Shown piece by piece: positions 29,024 through 38,068 of a stretch of 64,000 bases of DNA. The DNA is from Cytophagaceae bacterium. Its GTDB lineage: Bacteria > Bacteroidota > Bacteroidia > Cytophagales > Spirosomataceae. Under the pieces are notes generated by a model. The model made no database searches and was not told the origin of the DNA. It was given only the letters and a program-made list of their open reading frames with translations. A program made the translations under genes and the position numbers. Each line of letters begins with the position of its first letter. The stretch's first letter is position 1. Location: contig JADKIR010000004.1 in assembly GCA_016722655.1 (NCBI GenBank), positions 434,001 to 498,000 on the forward strand, in the 5' to 3' direction.

Positions 29024-30277
29024 ATGCTGTGGATTCTACTGTTAATTCTGGTGGTGGTATCACTATTGTATTCATTGTGGTACTTTTATTTAAGAAAAAA
29101 TGCCGCATCTTCGGTTAAAATTAAAGAAGAGCTCACTGTCAGAAAATGGGACCTGGATTTTTTGGAAAGTAAAAGAAAGCATACCGACCCCCTTGCCGAT
29201 AATGTAATCGAACAGATCATGACCAAGGGCGAGCTGGATACCGTAAACAAGCTGTTCAGAGCCATCAACGAAACCGCCGAAGACATCCCTGACCACCTTC
29301 CGGAGGAAGTAAAAAAGTATTTTCTTGAAACCGAAAAACTCCCCGATTGGGCTGACCCTGAATTGATTGCGATGGGCCAGGAAGTATATGCCCGAAATGG
29401 TGTTTATGTAGGCATGTTGTTATCATTTAAGTCTCTGCCCGAATGCTACAGTGGTGCCAAAGGAGCCAATGTACTGCATCACACCGGCAGATTGAACCAT
29501 TCACATGGTGCTCAAAATGCATTTGCCCGAAGGATTGCCGAAACCGCTCAGTTTGTGATTCTGGCAATGTCGCCCGGTGGACTTGATCCGCAAGGAAAAG
29601 GCATAAGAGCTGCTCAAAAAGTAAGATTGATTCACGCCGTCATCAGATATTACCTAAAAAAACATCAATGGGATGCTGATACCTTCGATGAACCTATCAA
29701 TCAGGAAGATATGGCCGGTACTTTAATGTCATTTTCGGCTTTGATACTGGAAGGACTTGAACTGCTCGATGTTGAGCTGAGCCATGACGAAAAAGAGGCC
29801 TACGTACATACCTGGAGAGTTGTAGGGCATTTTATGGGAGTTGATCCTGAACTTTTACCCAACAATGCCGCTGATGCACTTGCTCTTGGCCATGCCATCA
29901 TTGACCACCAAAAAGGAGAAAGTGAGCAGGGGAAATCATTGATGAATGCATTGATAGAGTTTAACGAAAACTCTTTTCCTGTAAAAATGCACCCTAATAC
30001 CCTTTACAAAATGTACAGGTACCTCATCGATGAGGAACTGGCCGACTATCTTGGAATTCCCAAAGTGGACAAGGAAGACCTTGCAGATTTTGCCGAAGAT
30101 TTCAGGGAGATTGTGGGTACTATTTCAGACATTAGTCAAAATGCCATGCTGGCACTGATGATGAAAGGCATTGGTAAAATAATGCTTACGGCCATGATAA
30201 ATTTCATGGATGACAACCAAAAAATTAACTTTTATATACCCGAATCCTTGCAGAAAGATTGGGGATTAAATAATTGA
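29024..30277 (+). CDS. MpaB / rubber-oxygenase family (DUF2236) protein
   Basis: A protein of about 417 residues with one N-terminal membrane anchor (LWILLLILVVVSLLYSLWYF) and a helical DUF2236 domain from about residue 90. The heme-oxygenase signature of latex-clearing protein appears as RIAET followed 34 residues after its Arg by His (LIHAVIR). This matches the R164-T168-H198 spacing I recall for LcpK30, where the His binds heme. MpaB itself oxidatively cleaves the prenyl chain of a meroterpenoid intermediate. A membrane-anchored oxygenase acting on an isoprenoid or lipid is inferred. The next gene, 4 nt downstream, is a terpene-cyclase-like protein. The ATG at 29024 is preferred over a TTG two codons earlier. 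Confidence 0.82.
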   Translation: MLWILLLILVVVSLLYSLWYFYLRKNAASSVKIKEELTVRKWDLDFLESKRKHTDPLADNVIEQIMTKGELDTVNKLFRAINETAEDIPDHLPEEVKKYFLETEKLPDWADPELIAMGQEVYARNGVYVGMLLSFKSLPECYSGAKGANVLHHTGRLNHSHGAQNAFARRIAETAQFVILAMSPGGLDPQGKGIRAAQKVRLIHAVIRYYLKKHQWDADTFDEPINQEDMAGTLMSFSALILEGLELLDVELSHDEKEAYVHTWRVVGHFMGVDPELLPNNAADALALGHAIIDHQKGESEQGKSLMNALIEFNENSFPVKMHPNTLYKMYRYLIDEELADYLGIPKVDKEDLADFAEDFREIVGTISDISQNAMLALMMKGIGKIMLTAMINFMDDNQKINFYIPESLQKDWGLNN

Positions 30278-30281
30278 AATT

Positions 30282-30940
30282 ATGTTTTCGCAGCCATTAA
30301 TAAATTTTGCCGAATACTCCACCACCGGATTGATATTCAACGGATTGGGCTGTATTCTTTGGGTAGTCACCTATGCTGTGCTGATTTTGGAAATCAGAAA
30401 AAAGAAGTTTGTCGAAATGCCCGCATACGTGGCAGGGGCCAATATCGGCTGGGAGTTTGTCTGGAGTTTTATTTATCACCCCAACTCCGGCCTTTTATAC
30501 TCGCTTAGCTATCAGGCGGCTTTCTTTTTAGATTGTTATATTTTTTATGCCATCATAAAATACGGCTCTAAGCAACCTATGAATCCCGAAGCAAGAAAGC
30601 ATTTTAAGCTTTTTCTTTGATAAATTTCGTGTTTTGGATTCTGTTCTGTTATACTTTTCGTGACGAAGGCTATGACACCCTCAACGGTGCCAACTCTGGC
30701 TATATTATCAATGTAATCCTTTCATTGCAGTGCCTTTTTATGCTTTTTCAGGTAAAAGAAACCGAGGATTTTTCCATGCTGCTGGCCTGGAGCAAAATGC
30801 TGGGAACCGGACTTATCTCGGTAAGTTTATTTTACTTTTTTCCTGCTAATCAGTTTGTTCAGCTTCTCGGAATCTCTTGTTTTATAATTGACAGTACCTA
30901 CATTTACGTATTATGGAAGCGACATGGAAAACTAATCTGA
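30282..30940 (+). pseudogene. Pyr4/PaxB-like transmembrane terpene cyclase homologue, split by a frameshift
   Basis: Two reading frames (30282-30620 and 30617-30940) join into one protein of about 220 residues with roughly seven membrane helices, the size of Pyr4/PaxB-type terpene cyclases. The first half contains NIGWEFVWSFIYHP, whose Glu matches the catalytic Glu of Pyr4, and a YIFYAIIKYG segment typical of the family. The second half ends with CFIIDSTYIYVLW, whose Asp matches the second catalytic acid. The frames meet in a T-rich stretch (ttttctttga) where one missing base explains the break. A TTGA overlap would allow reinitiation. Family assignment is from motif memory and needs a profile search. 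Confidence 0.65.
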
Positions 30941-32334
30941 ATCATAAACTGGACCAAATGTTCAGGTTTTTTATTCCGAAAGAATACTATTCTGAGCCTG
31001 AAAGCCTACGGCAAGCCAAGATTAGTATCAGTTTTTATCTTTTCAATTTTCTTTCGTTTACGTTGTTTTCAGTAAACGGAATTTTCTTTAATTTTTTACC
31101 TCATTTTTATTCGACTTTTCTAATCGGAATCGTCTGCCTTTCGGCGGCTTTTCTTTTCAGAGCCAGGGTCAGTCCTAACGTATGTGCCAATTTCTTTGGT
31201 GTCAACGTAAGCATTTATATGTTCTACATGATCCATTCCAGTGGCGGTATGCAGACCTCCGCAGCCATCTCCACCATCCTCACTCCTATTTATATTTTAC
31301 TTTTAACCAACAACTTACGAATCGGATTCTTTTGGTTTTTAGTTACTTTGGCAATCTATATTTTCTCAAATAAATATTATCTGGAGATAGTAAAATTTAT
31401 TGAGGTATCCCCGCCTGACCCGACAGGTGTTTATTATTTTTCAACTATCATGGGCTTTTTTGTAAACCTTTTTGTATTTGCAGTAATATTTGAATATGAA
31501 AAAAACCGGGCGATTTTGGCCTTAAAAGGTATAAACAAAGACCTGAAAAACACCCAGGAACAGTTGGTACAAAAAGAAAAACTGGCTTCCCTGGGCGAGC
31601 TCACCGCAGGTATAGCCCATGAAATCCAAAATCCTTTGAATTTTGTTAATAATTTTTCAGAATTAAGTATCGAACTGGCAGATGAGCTTAAAGAAGAATT
31701 TGAAAAGGAAAATATTGATAAAGAACTTATAAAAGAGCTGGCGGCAGATTTGGTGCAAAATCAGGAAAAAATAAATTTTCATGGTAAAAGAGCCAGCAAT
31801 ATTGTGAAAGGGATGCTCGACCATAGCCGGGTTTCGACCGGAGAGAAAAAACTTATTAACCTCAATGAGCTCACCGAGGAATACCTGAGGCTGAGTTTTC
31901 ATGGGATGCGGGCCAAAGACAAGACCTTCAATGCCGACTTCAAGACCCATCTCGACCCCGATTTACCTGAAATATATGGAGTACCACAGGATTTGGGAAG
32001 AGTTTTTCTGAACCTTATCAATAATGCCTTTTATTCAGTTTTTGAAAAATCAAAAAAACTCGGAACGAATTACAAACCAATGGTTGAGCTTTCGACTCAA
32101 AAAACTAAAAAAGAAGTGATTATAAGCATAAAAGACAATGGCGAGGGCATTCCGGATTCCATAAGAAACAAGATATTTCAACCATTCTTCACCACAAAAC
32201 CTACCGGCGAAGGAACCGGCCTGGGTTTGAGTCTGAGTTATGACATTATCACGAAAATGCATGGTGGAAACATGGAAATTGATACTGTGGACGGTGAATA
32301 TTGCAAATTTATTATTAGATTACCTTCAAATTAG
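30913..32334 (+). CDS. Membrane sensor histidine kinase
   Basis: A 473-residue protein with about six membrane helices in residues 35-195, a short coiled coil, HisKA (AGIAHEIQNPLNFVNNFSE) and HATPase_c (NLINNAFYS, DNGEGIPD, GTGLGLSLSYDI). It belongs to the same subfamily as the two kinases at 25.5-28.8 kb but is more diverged. Its start overlaps the terpene-cyclase-like gene by 28 nt; an alternative ATG at 30958 would remove the overlap. It is followed after 17 nt by a lone receiver and then a receiver-cyclase, the likely phosphorylation partners. Confidence 0.92.
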   Translation: MEATWKTNLNHKLDQMFRFFIPKEYYSEPESLRQAKISISFYLFNFLSFTLFSVNGIFFNFLPHFYSTFLIGIVCLSAAFLFRARVSPNVCANFFGVNVSIYMFYMIHSSGGMQTSAAISTILTPIYILLLTNNLRIGFFWFLVTLAIYIFSNKYYLEIVKFIEVSPPDPTGVYYFSTIMGFFVNLFVFAVIFEYEKNRAILALKGINKDLKNTQEQLVQKEKLASLGELTAGIAHEIQNPLNFVNNFSELSIELADELKEEFEKENIDKELIKELAADLVQNQEKINFHGKRASNIVKGMLDHSRVSTGEKKLINLNELTEEYLRLSFHGMRAKDKTFNADFKTHLDPDLPEIYGVPQDLGRVFLNLINNAFYSVFEKSKKLGTNYKPMVELSTQKTKKEVIISIKDNGEGIPDSIRNKIFQPFFTTKPTGEGTGLGLSLSYDIITKMHGGNMEIDTVDGEYCKFIIRLPSN

Positions 32335-32351
32335 AATTCTCTTTTTCTATT

Positions 32352-32720
32352 ATGAAAATATTAGTGGTTGACGACGAACTGGACATAAAGGATTTGTTTT
32401 TGCAAAAATTCAGAAAAGAAATCAAAAATGGTCTGACAGAATTTACTTTTGTATTTTCGGGAGAAGAGGCCATTGATTTTATGAATAGTCATGAGTCAGA
32501 ATCTATCCTGATTTTGTCGGATATCAACATGCCTGGCATGACCGGCATCGAGCTCCTGAAACGAATCAGAGCCAAATATCCGGTTCCTCCTCCCGAAGTG
32601 ATGATGATAACCGCTTATGGCGATGAGGCCAACCGGCAGCAGGCAATGGCTTTAGGTGCCAACGATTTCCTGGCTAAACCACTGGATTTTAATGAATTGA
32701 AAAACAAACTTTTGAAATGA
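32352..32720 (+). CDS. Single-domain response regulator (CheY-like)
   Basis: A 122-residue receiver only. The acidic pocket is VVDDE, the phospho-acceptor Asp lies in LSDINMPGM, the conserved Thr in MITAYGD, and the Lys in LAKPLDF. It has no output domain, so it probably relays phosphate or regulates the upstream kinase. Its stop overlaps the start of the next gene by 4 nt, so the receiver and receiver-cyclase are translationally coupled. Confidence 0.93.
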   Translation: MKILVVDDELDIKDLFLQKFRKEIKNGLTEFTFVFSGEEAIDFMNSHESESILILSDINMPGMTGIELLKRIRAKYPVPPPEVMMITAYGDEANRQQAMALGANDFLAKPLDFNELKNKLLK

Positions 32721-33763
32721 AAACCAAAATTCTGGTAGTTGACGATGAGAGTGATTTGCAGATTTTGATCAAACAGAAGTTCAGAAAGCAGATCAGAGAA
32801 GAAAAGTACGAATTTATTTTTGCCGAAAACGGACGTCAGGCATTGGAAATGATGGACACCAATTCCGATATTTCGATGGTGTTGAGCGACATCAATATGC
32901 CGGAAATGGATGGTCTTACGCTTTTGGTCAAATTAAGCGAAAGCAATCCTCTAACCAAAGTGGTGATGGTGTCGGCCTATGGTGACATGGAAAATATACG
33001 CACAGCCATGAATCGGGGGGCTTTTGACTTTGTGTGTAAGCCGGTAAATTTTGATGACCTGGAAACCACCATGGAGAAGACCATCAAGCATATTGATCAG
33101 ATCAGGCAGACTTTCGAGGCCATAAGAGAAAATAACATCCTGAAAATGTATGTCGATGACTCTGTGCTCAACTTTATGTCAAGGCAGGAATTCGAGAAAT
33201 CTCTTGTTTCAAGTGATCTCATTACAGCCAGTGTGGTCTTTATGGATATTTGTGGCTTCACGGCCATTTCAGAAAAAGAAAAACCTGATGTGGTGGTAAG
33301 CCTGATAAACAAATATTTTGATATAATGGTCAAAGGTATCATCGCTCAGAATGGTATCATTGACAAGTTTATGGGCGATGCCGTAATGGCCATATTCAAA
33401 GGTGATTATCATCTGGACAGAGCCGTAGAAGCAAGCCTTGCCGTGAGAGAAGAAATTGATAAAATCATAGACCCCATTGACGGACGAAGTGAATTCATTC
33501 CAAAAGTAGCCATTGGTATAAAAAGTGGGGAGATGGTTTCCGGAAATATTGGCTCGGTCACTCTCAAGCGACTGGATTATACCGTAATCGGAGATACTGT
33601 AAATACCGCTCAAAGGTTGCAATCGGTGGCAAGAGAGAGTCAGATAATAATAGCAGAAGACGATTATCAGATTATCAAAGACTCGTTTGTTTGTAAAGAG
33701 AAAGGCTCTGTTTCATTAAAAAACAAGGCCGGTGAAGTCAAAATTTATGAAGTGATGAATTAA
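32717..33763 (+). CDS. Response regulator with class III adenylate cyclase output
   Basis: A 348-residue protein: receiver domain (residues 1-120; VVDDESD, LSDINMPEMD, SAYGDM, CKPVNF), linker helix, then a class III nucleotidyl cyclase domain. Metal-binding Asp177 (MDICGF) and Asp221 (GDAVMA) are present. Lys217 and Thr289 occupy the base-selecting positions, which points to ATP rather than GTP. Asn296 and Arg300 (VNTAQR) are the transition-state residues. It should make cAMP when phosphorylated by the local kinases. This residue set suggests an active homodimeric cyclase. Confidence 0.92.
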   Translation: MKTKILVVDDESDLQILIKQKFRKQIREEKYEFIFAENGRQALEMMDTNSDISMVLSDINMPEMDGLTLLVKLSESNPLTKVVMVSAYGDMENIRTAMNRGAFDFVCKPVNFDDLETTMEKTIKHIDQIRQTFEAIRENNILKMYVDDSVLNFMSRQEFEKSLVSSDLITASVVFMDICGFTAISEKEKPDVVVSLINKYFDIMVKGIIAQNGIIDKFMGDAVMAIFKGDYHLDRAVEASLAVREEIDKIIDPIDGRSEFIPKVAIGIKSGEMVSGNIGSVTLKRLDYTVIGDTVNTAQRLQSVARESQIIIAEDDYQIIKDSFVCKEKGSVSLKNKAGEVKIYEVMN

Positions 33764-33774
33764 ATCTTTACACC

Positions 33775-35241
33775 ATGCGATTTGACGAACTTAGGGAAAT
33801 CATTCTGGATAATCTACGTACCAAACTTGACCCCAGGTTAAGTTATCACAATGTTCACCATACCGAATATGTCCTGGATGCAGTCGAAAAACTTGCAACT
33901 GAGGCAGAAATTAATTTTGAGGAAAAAACTATTCTTTTGACCGGGATGCTGCTTCATGATTATGGATTTCTTGAAAACCCAATAGCCGCAGGGCATGAAG
34001 ACCGGGGATGTAAGACTGCTGAAGAATTATTGCCAAAATTTGGATATAATGAAAATCAGATTACTCAAATAAAAGGTATCATCAATTCCACCCGATTGCC
34101 TCAAACTCCGTTAAATCTTCTGGAAAAAATAGCATGTGATGCAGACTTATTTTATTTAGGATCAGACGATTATGCGGCAATTGCAGAGAACTTCAGAAAA
34201 GAACTCATTAAAATGGGTCAAACGCTTTCAACAGATCAATGGCTAAAACTCCAGACTGATTTTCTTGAAGAACATAAATATTTTACCGATTTTGCAAAAA
34301 AATCACTTGAACCCATAAAGAAAGAAAACTTAAAGAAATTGGAAAAGACTCAAATCACAGATTCAAAACCTCACCACAAGCCCGGTTTTTCAGAAATTGC
34401 CCAGGACATTGTTTTCATGATTCTCGGCGTATTGCTTGCCGGAATCGCCCTGAAAGGTTTCCTTGTACCCAACCATTTTTTTGATGGGGGTGTTACGGGT
34501 ATTTCGCTGCTTATCCACGAAATCACCCATTTCAACCTGGGTATCATTATCGTTTTGATGAATCTCCCGCTTATTATTGCATCATACTTTTCAGTTGGGA
34601 AAAGGTTTGCCTATCGCACATTGCTGGCGGTGGTATTTTTGGGTATTTGCCTTACCTTCCTCCCCTATTTTGACCTGACCCATGATAAGCTTTTGATTTC
34701 TATCTTTGGCGGGGTTTTCCTCGGTTTAGGTGTTGGGTTGATCATGCGTACAGGAGCAGCATTAGATGGCATTGAGGTATTAGCTCTTTACACGCTCAAA
34801 AGGACTTCCTTCACTATTACCGAAATCATCCTTGGTATTAATATCCTGATTTTCAGCATAGCAGCCTTTAAATTTGGACTTGAAACCGCCCTGTATTCCA
34901 TTCTGACTTATTTCGCCGCCTCCAAAACCATCGATTATGTAGTGGAAGGCTTACAGGCCTATACCGGCGTTACGATTATTTCTGCAAAAAGCGAAGAAAT
35001 CAAATTTCAGCTGGTCAATACCATGCAAAAAGGCATTACGGTCTATAAAGGTGAGCGTGGATATTTACCGGGTAGCTATGAAATCTCCAATGACTGTGAT
35101 ATTATTTTTACAGTTATCACCCGTTTAGAGCTCAGAAAACTCAAGAATCTGGTGTACGACATCGACCCAAAAGCCTTTGTTTTTGCCAATACCATTAAAG
35201 AAGCATCAGGCGGAGTAACCACCAGAAGACAACATCATTGA
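33775..35241 (+). CDS. HD-domain phosphohydrolase fused to YitT-type membrane protein
   Basis: A 488-residue fusion. Residues about 1-190 are an HD-type domain with HNVHH (25-29), LLHDYGF (H61-D62), GHED and CDADL (D122, D124), consistent with a metal-dependent phosphohydrolase or phosphodiesterase. Residues about 205-400 match the YitT/DUF161 membrane family (GVLLAGIALKGFLVPNHFFD, GGVTGIS). The C-terminal about 85 residues match DUF2179. Usual YitT proteins are about 280 residues and lack the HD part. It starts 11 nt after the adenylate cyclase gene, so a role in turnover or sensing of a nucleotide signal is plausible but unproven. Confidence 0.88.
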   Translation: MRFDELREIILDNLRTKLDPRLSYHNVHHTEYVLDAVEKLATEAEINFEEKTILLTGMLLHDYGFLENPIAAGHEDRGCKTAEELLPKFGYNENQITQIKGIINSTRLPQTPLNLLEKIACDADLFYLGSDDYAAIAENFRKELIKMGQTLSTDQWLKLQTDFLEEHKYFTDFAKKSLEPIKKENLKKLEKTQITDSKPHHKPGFSEIAQDIVFMILGVLLAGIALKGFLVPNHFFDGGVTGISLLIHEITHFNLGIIIVLMNLPLIIASYFSVGKRFAYRTLLAVVFLGICLTFLPYFDLTHDKLLISIFGGVFLGLGVGLIMRTGAALDGIEVLALYTLKRTSFTITEIILGINILIFSIAAFKFGLETALYSILTYFAASKTIDYVVEGLQAYTGVTIISAKSEEIKFQLVNTMQKGITVYKGERGYLPGSYEISNDCDIIFTVITRLELRKLKNLVYDIDPKAFVFANTIKEASGGVTTRRQHH

Positions 35242-35331
35242 GGATTGATAGGATTTGAAAAATGCCTTACTTTTTTGTTATAGTTTATATTTTTTTGAAA
35301 TTTTGTTTTAAATCAATTTTAAAAAACAACA

Positions 35332-35559
35332 ATGACAGTTGTTGATTTCACCAGAAACAAGATCATTGACAAATTGCTGACTATCAAGAATCAAAATATT
35401 CTTGATACGATTACCGAATATCTTAATTCTGTTGCCAAAACTACCGAGCCTTTGGAATTATATGATTTTGAACGGAAAACATTGGAGCAAAGTCATTTGG
35501 ATAATTTGGATGGAAATTTTAAATCACACAAAGAAAAAGAAATTGATGCTGAAGATTAA
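35332..35559 (+). CDS. Small hypothetical protein, 75 aa
   Basis: A short, charged, soluble protein starting TVVDFTRNKIIDKLLTIKNQ, with a predicted helical N-terminal half and an acidic, Glu-rich tail. Its opening resembles small Bacteroidota proteins encoded next to RelE-type toxins, but no toxin gene is adjacent here. I regard antitoxin as only a possibility. It lies 90 nt after the HD-YitT gene on the same strand. Confidence 0.5.
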   Translation: MTVVDFTRNKIIDKLLTIKNQNILDTITEYLNSVAKTTEPLELYDFERKTLEQSHLDNLDGNFKSHKEKEIDAED

Positions 35560-35677
35560 AAACAATTAGGTAATTAAGTTTAAGAAATCTATTAAATAGA
35601 ATTACTTACAACTTAACCTAAGCAGCAATTTCTGTTCATTTTCAGCCTTTTATACTTAAAATTTTATAGAAAAGCTT

Positions 35678-36160
35678 ATGAAAACACTTGTTTCGATTTT
35701 ACTTTTTAATTCCTTCAATTTTCTAAGCCTTTTTGGAGGACATAAAATCACAGTTGAGGAAGCCACCCTTATTCTGGGAGAATCGTGTTATCAAACAGAA
35801 ACAGAGAGTACCAACAAATCTTTTGGGCATCAATTTAAAAGTACTTTCACAGCTAGTTCAAGTTCAGAAAATCAGGCAAAAATGGTGGCTCTCTATTATA
35901 TGTTTGAAAGTTATAAAGATGAAACTACAGCTAAAAAGACTTTTGCAACTTTCAGAGATTTAAATAATGTAAGTAATGGCTTTGAATTATTAACAAATAT
36001 TGGAGACGAGGCATTTTTCCAAACAGATTACTCGAATTTTTGTATTTTGATTGCCAGAAAAAACAATGAACTCATAAGACTGAAAGTCAATAAATTAACC
36101 CCAAAAACCTCAACTTCTGAACTTAAGAAAGTAGCAGAAAAGTTACTTGCTAGAATATAA
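35678..36160 (+). CDS. Hypothetical exported protein, 160 aa
   Basis: A protein with a signal-peptide-like N-terminus (LVSILLFNSFNFLSLFGG) and a compact C-terminal region of about 140 residues with no family I recognise. A pattern of a long helix after MFESYK and a final helix LKKVAEKLLARI is visible. It is followed immediately by a strong bidirectional terminator. Function unknown. Confidence 0.65.
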   Translation: MKTLVSILLFNSFNFLSLFGGHKITVEEATLILGESCYQTETESTNKSFGHQFKSTFTASSSSENQAKMVALYYMFESYKDETTAKKTFATFRDLNNVSNGFELLTNIGDEAFFQTDYSNFCILIARKNNELIRLKVNKLTPKTSTSELKKVAEKLLARI

Positions 36161-36191
36161 AAAAATACCCGCCAAAAGCAGGTATTTTTTT
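36161..36191. terminator. Bidirectional terminator between convergent genes
   Basis: An AATACC...GGTATT stem, with an inner CGCCAAAAGCA loop, is flanked by an A-run on the left and a T-run on the right. It can therefore terminate both the upstream plus-strand gene and the convergent minus-strand carboxylesterase. Confidence 0.8.
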
Positions 36192-36213
36192 GAATAATAT
36201 TATTCTAAATTTT

Positions 36214-37815
36214 TCACTTCAATAAATCAAATAATTCTTTGTCTTGCTGTGCTTGTACGGTACATTTCAGGTCAAAATGCATCGTAGAAGTATTGGTACT
36301 GTTGTATTTAGGCCAAACAGGCAACCCTGGATGGTTGGGATTTCCGGTTTTTGCAAAATTGATCCACGCCTGACTTACTTTTGCAGCCAAAGCAATTGCC
36401 TCTTTACCACCTCCAGTCATTTCTTCGCAGCGTTGGATATTGTTAAATACAAAAGGAAGCTCCATACAGTGCATAGATTTGTATTTCCCACCTACCGTTG
36501 GCGACTGCCAGTCAAAAAGATACACATAAACCGGAGCACCGCCCGAAACCTCAGATTTAACATTAGCCTGATTTACCGTACCCGGACGAAACATGGCATC
36601 AATATCAATCAAATCAGATGGTTTTTTATACCCGGGGTATGCTTTTTTTGCAGCTGCTTTATAGGCTGTAGCTTTTTCGCCATATTTTTTTGCAATGAAT
36701 GCATCAACCTCAGCTTCAGTGGCATCGGTAAGGTTGGCCCCCATTGAAGCCATGAATTCATTTTTAACGGTCCCAATCATCAAAGGCACATTCTTTGAAA
36801 GTTGCAAAGCCTCCACAGACAATGGCTGATAAGGCAATACTTCACCATCAAGGCTTGGTCCCCATCCCAGTCCAAATCCTTGTACCGGACGACCTTCAGC
36901 TTTCATCTGGTCTGCTACAATTTTTAAGGCTTTGTTTCCGGCAGCAACTAATTTGTCATAAGGTACTTTTTGTATTTCATCTACCTTATCAGGTGCAATG
37001 CCAAGTTCTTTCAAAGTTTCTACCCCAAGTTTTTGGGTATCTTTTTTCTCGAGCATGTTTGATCTGAATGCACCGGATTGATTCACGGCTTTGTGGAACA
37101 ATCCATTTGCACGTGGCATAGCCATAAGGGTATTTACTTTAGCTCCACCGCCTGATTGACCAAAGATCATCACATTACCTGCATCCCCACCAAAATTAGA
37201 GATATTGTCACGAACCCACTCCAGGGCCATTGCCATATCTACGATACTGTTATTGGCCGATGTTTTGTATTTATCACCAAAGGCCGATAGATCCAAAAAT
37301 CCAAGGATATTGAGTCTGTGGTTGATAGAAACCACCACTACGTCGCCTTTTTTGGCAAGAGCCTCACCGTCATAAGAGGGAAGTTCCTGACTTGAACCGG
37401 CAGCAAATCCTCCGCCATGTATCCAAAATAATACCGGGCGTTTTTTGCCATCGTTGATGCCGGGAGTCCAAACGTTGATACGCATGCAGTCTTCGTTGGT
37501 ATAGCCCCAGTCATGCGAAAACACAAACTCACTTTCGTCATGTACTTGTGTAGTCGGGGTCATTAGCGGTGACACCGGACCATAAACCATTGAGCTTCTT
37601 ACCGCTTCCCATTTAGCAGGCTTTTTGGGAGTTTCAAATCTTCCTGCGGTGGCATAAGGCATACCTTTGTAAGTAAAAATACCATTGTGGATATATCCAC
37701 GTACTTTACCATACTCGGTGTTGGTTTCTGCAATACCGGGACCGGAGGTAATCTGAGCAAACACACTGCCTTCCGACAGTGCCGCTATCAAAAGAAAACT
37801 AAGTGTTTTTTTCAT
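36214..37815 (-). CDS. Exported type-B carboxylesterase
   Basis: A 533-residue alpha/beta hydrolase with a signal peptide (LSFLLIAALSEGSVFAQ). It has the oxyanion motif IHGGGFAAGS, the nucleophile elbow GQSGGG with S221, and a His region near MHCMELPFVF that matches the catalytic His of the carboxylesterase type-B family. Length is typical. Substrates could be acyl or aryl esters on plant polymers. It lies beside other esterase and glycosidase genes, which supports a polysaccharide-deacylating role by context only. Confidence 0.88.
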   Translation of the reverse strand: MKKTLSFLLIAALSEGSVFAQITSGPGIAETNTEYGKVRGYIHNGIFTYKGMPYATAGRFETPKKPAKWEAVRSSMVYGPVSPLMTPTTQVHDESEFVFSHDWGYTNEDCMRINVWTPGINDGKKRPVLFWIHGGGFAAGSSQELPSYDGEALAKKGDVVVVSINHRLNILGFLDLSAFGDKYKTSANNSIVDMAMALEWVRDNISNFGGDAGNVMIFGQSGGGAKVNTLMAMPRANGLFHKAVNQSGAFRSNMLEKKDTQKLGVETLKELGIAPDKVDEIQKVPYDKLVAAGNKALKIVADQMKAEGRPVQGFGLGWGPSLDGEVLPYQPLSVEALQLSKNVPLMIGTVKNEFMASMGANLTDATEAEVDAFIAKKYGEKATAYKAAAKKAYPGYKKPSDLIDIDAMFRPGTVNQANVKSEVSGGAPVYVYLFDWQSPTVGGKYKSMHCMELPFVFNNIQRCEEMTGGGKEAIALAAKVSQAWINFAKTGNPNHPGLPVWPKYNSTNTSTMHFDLKCTVQAQQDKELFDLLK

Positions 37816-38010
37816 AAAACATGGTGTTTTGTTATTCAGAAATGAAGGCTGAGAATTTAGACATTTCTGTCTTTAATTATTTATTTTCTAAAATAAATGA
37901 AATTAATTGAGCAAAAGAAATTTATTGTCGCAAAATGATACAATAAATAGATGAAAGGAAAAAATCAGAGTATGAAAAGTAATTTTAAAGTTGAAATTTT
38001 TAAATCAAAC

Positions 38011-38046
38011 AAAAAAAGCAGTGTAAATAAAATCTACACTGCTTTA
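38011..38046 (-). terminator. Rho-independent terminator for the BD-FAE/SGNH gene
   Basis: An 11-bp stem (aaagcagtgta / tacactgcttt) with a 9-nt loop has a T-run on the minus-strand 3' side (the a-run at 38011-38017). It lies 23 nt past the stop of the minus-strand esterase gene. Confidence 0.85.
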
Positions 38047-38068
38047 TAAAAATCCTTCAAAACTATAA

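Noticed and set aside
30600..30625. Programmed -1 frameshift in the terpene-cyclase-like gene
   Set aside because: The zero-frame codons ctt ttt ctt do not form a standard X XXY YYZ slippery heptamer, and no downstream stem is obvious; a missing base is the simpler explanation.
36244..37067. Plus-strand open frames opposite the carboxylesterase
   Set aside because: They are shadows of the real minus-strand gene and show no domain.
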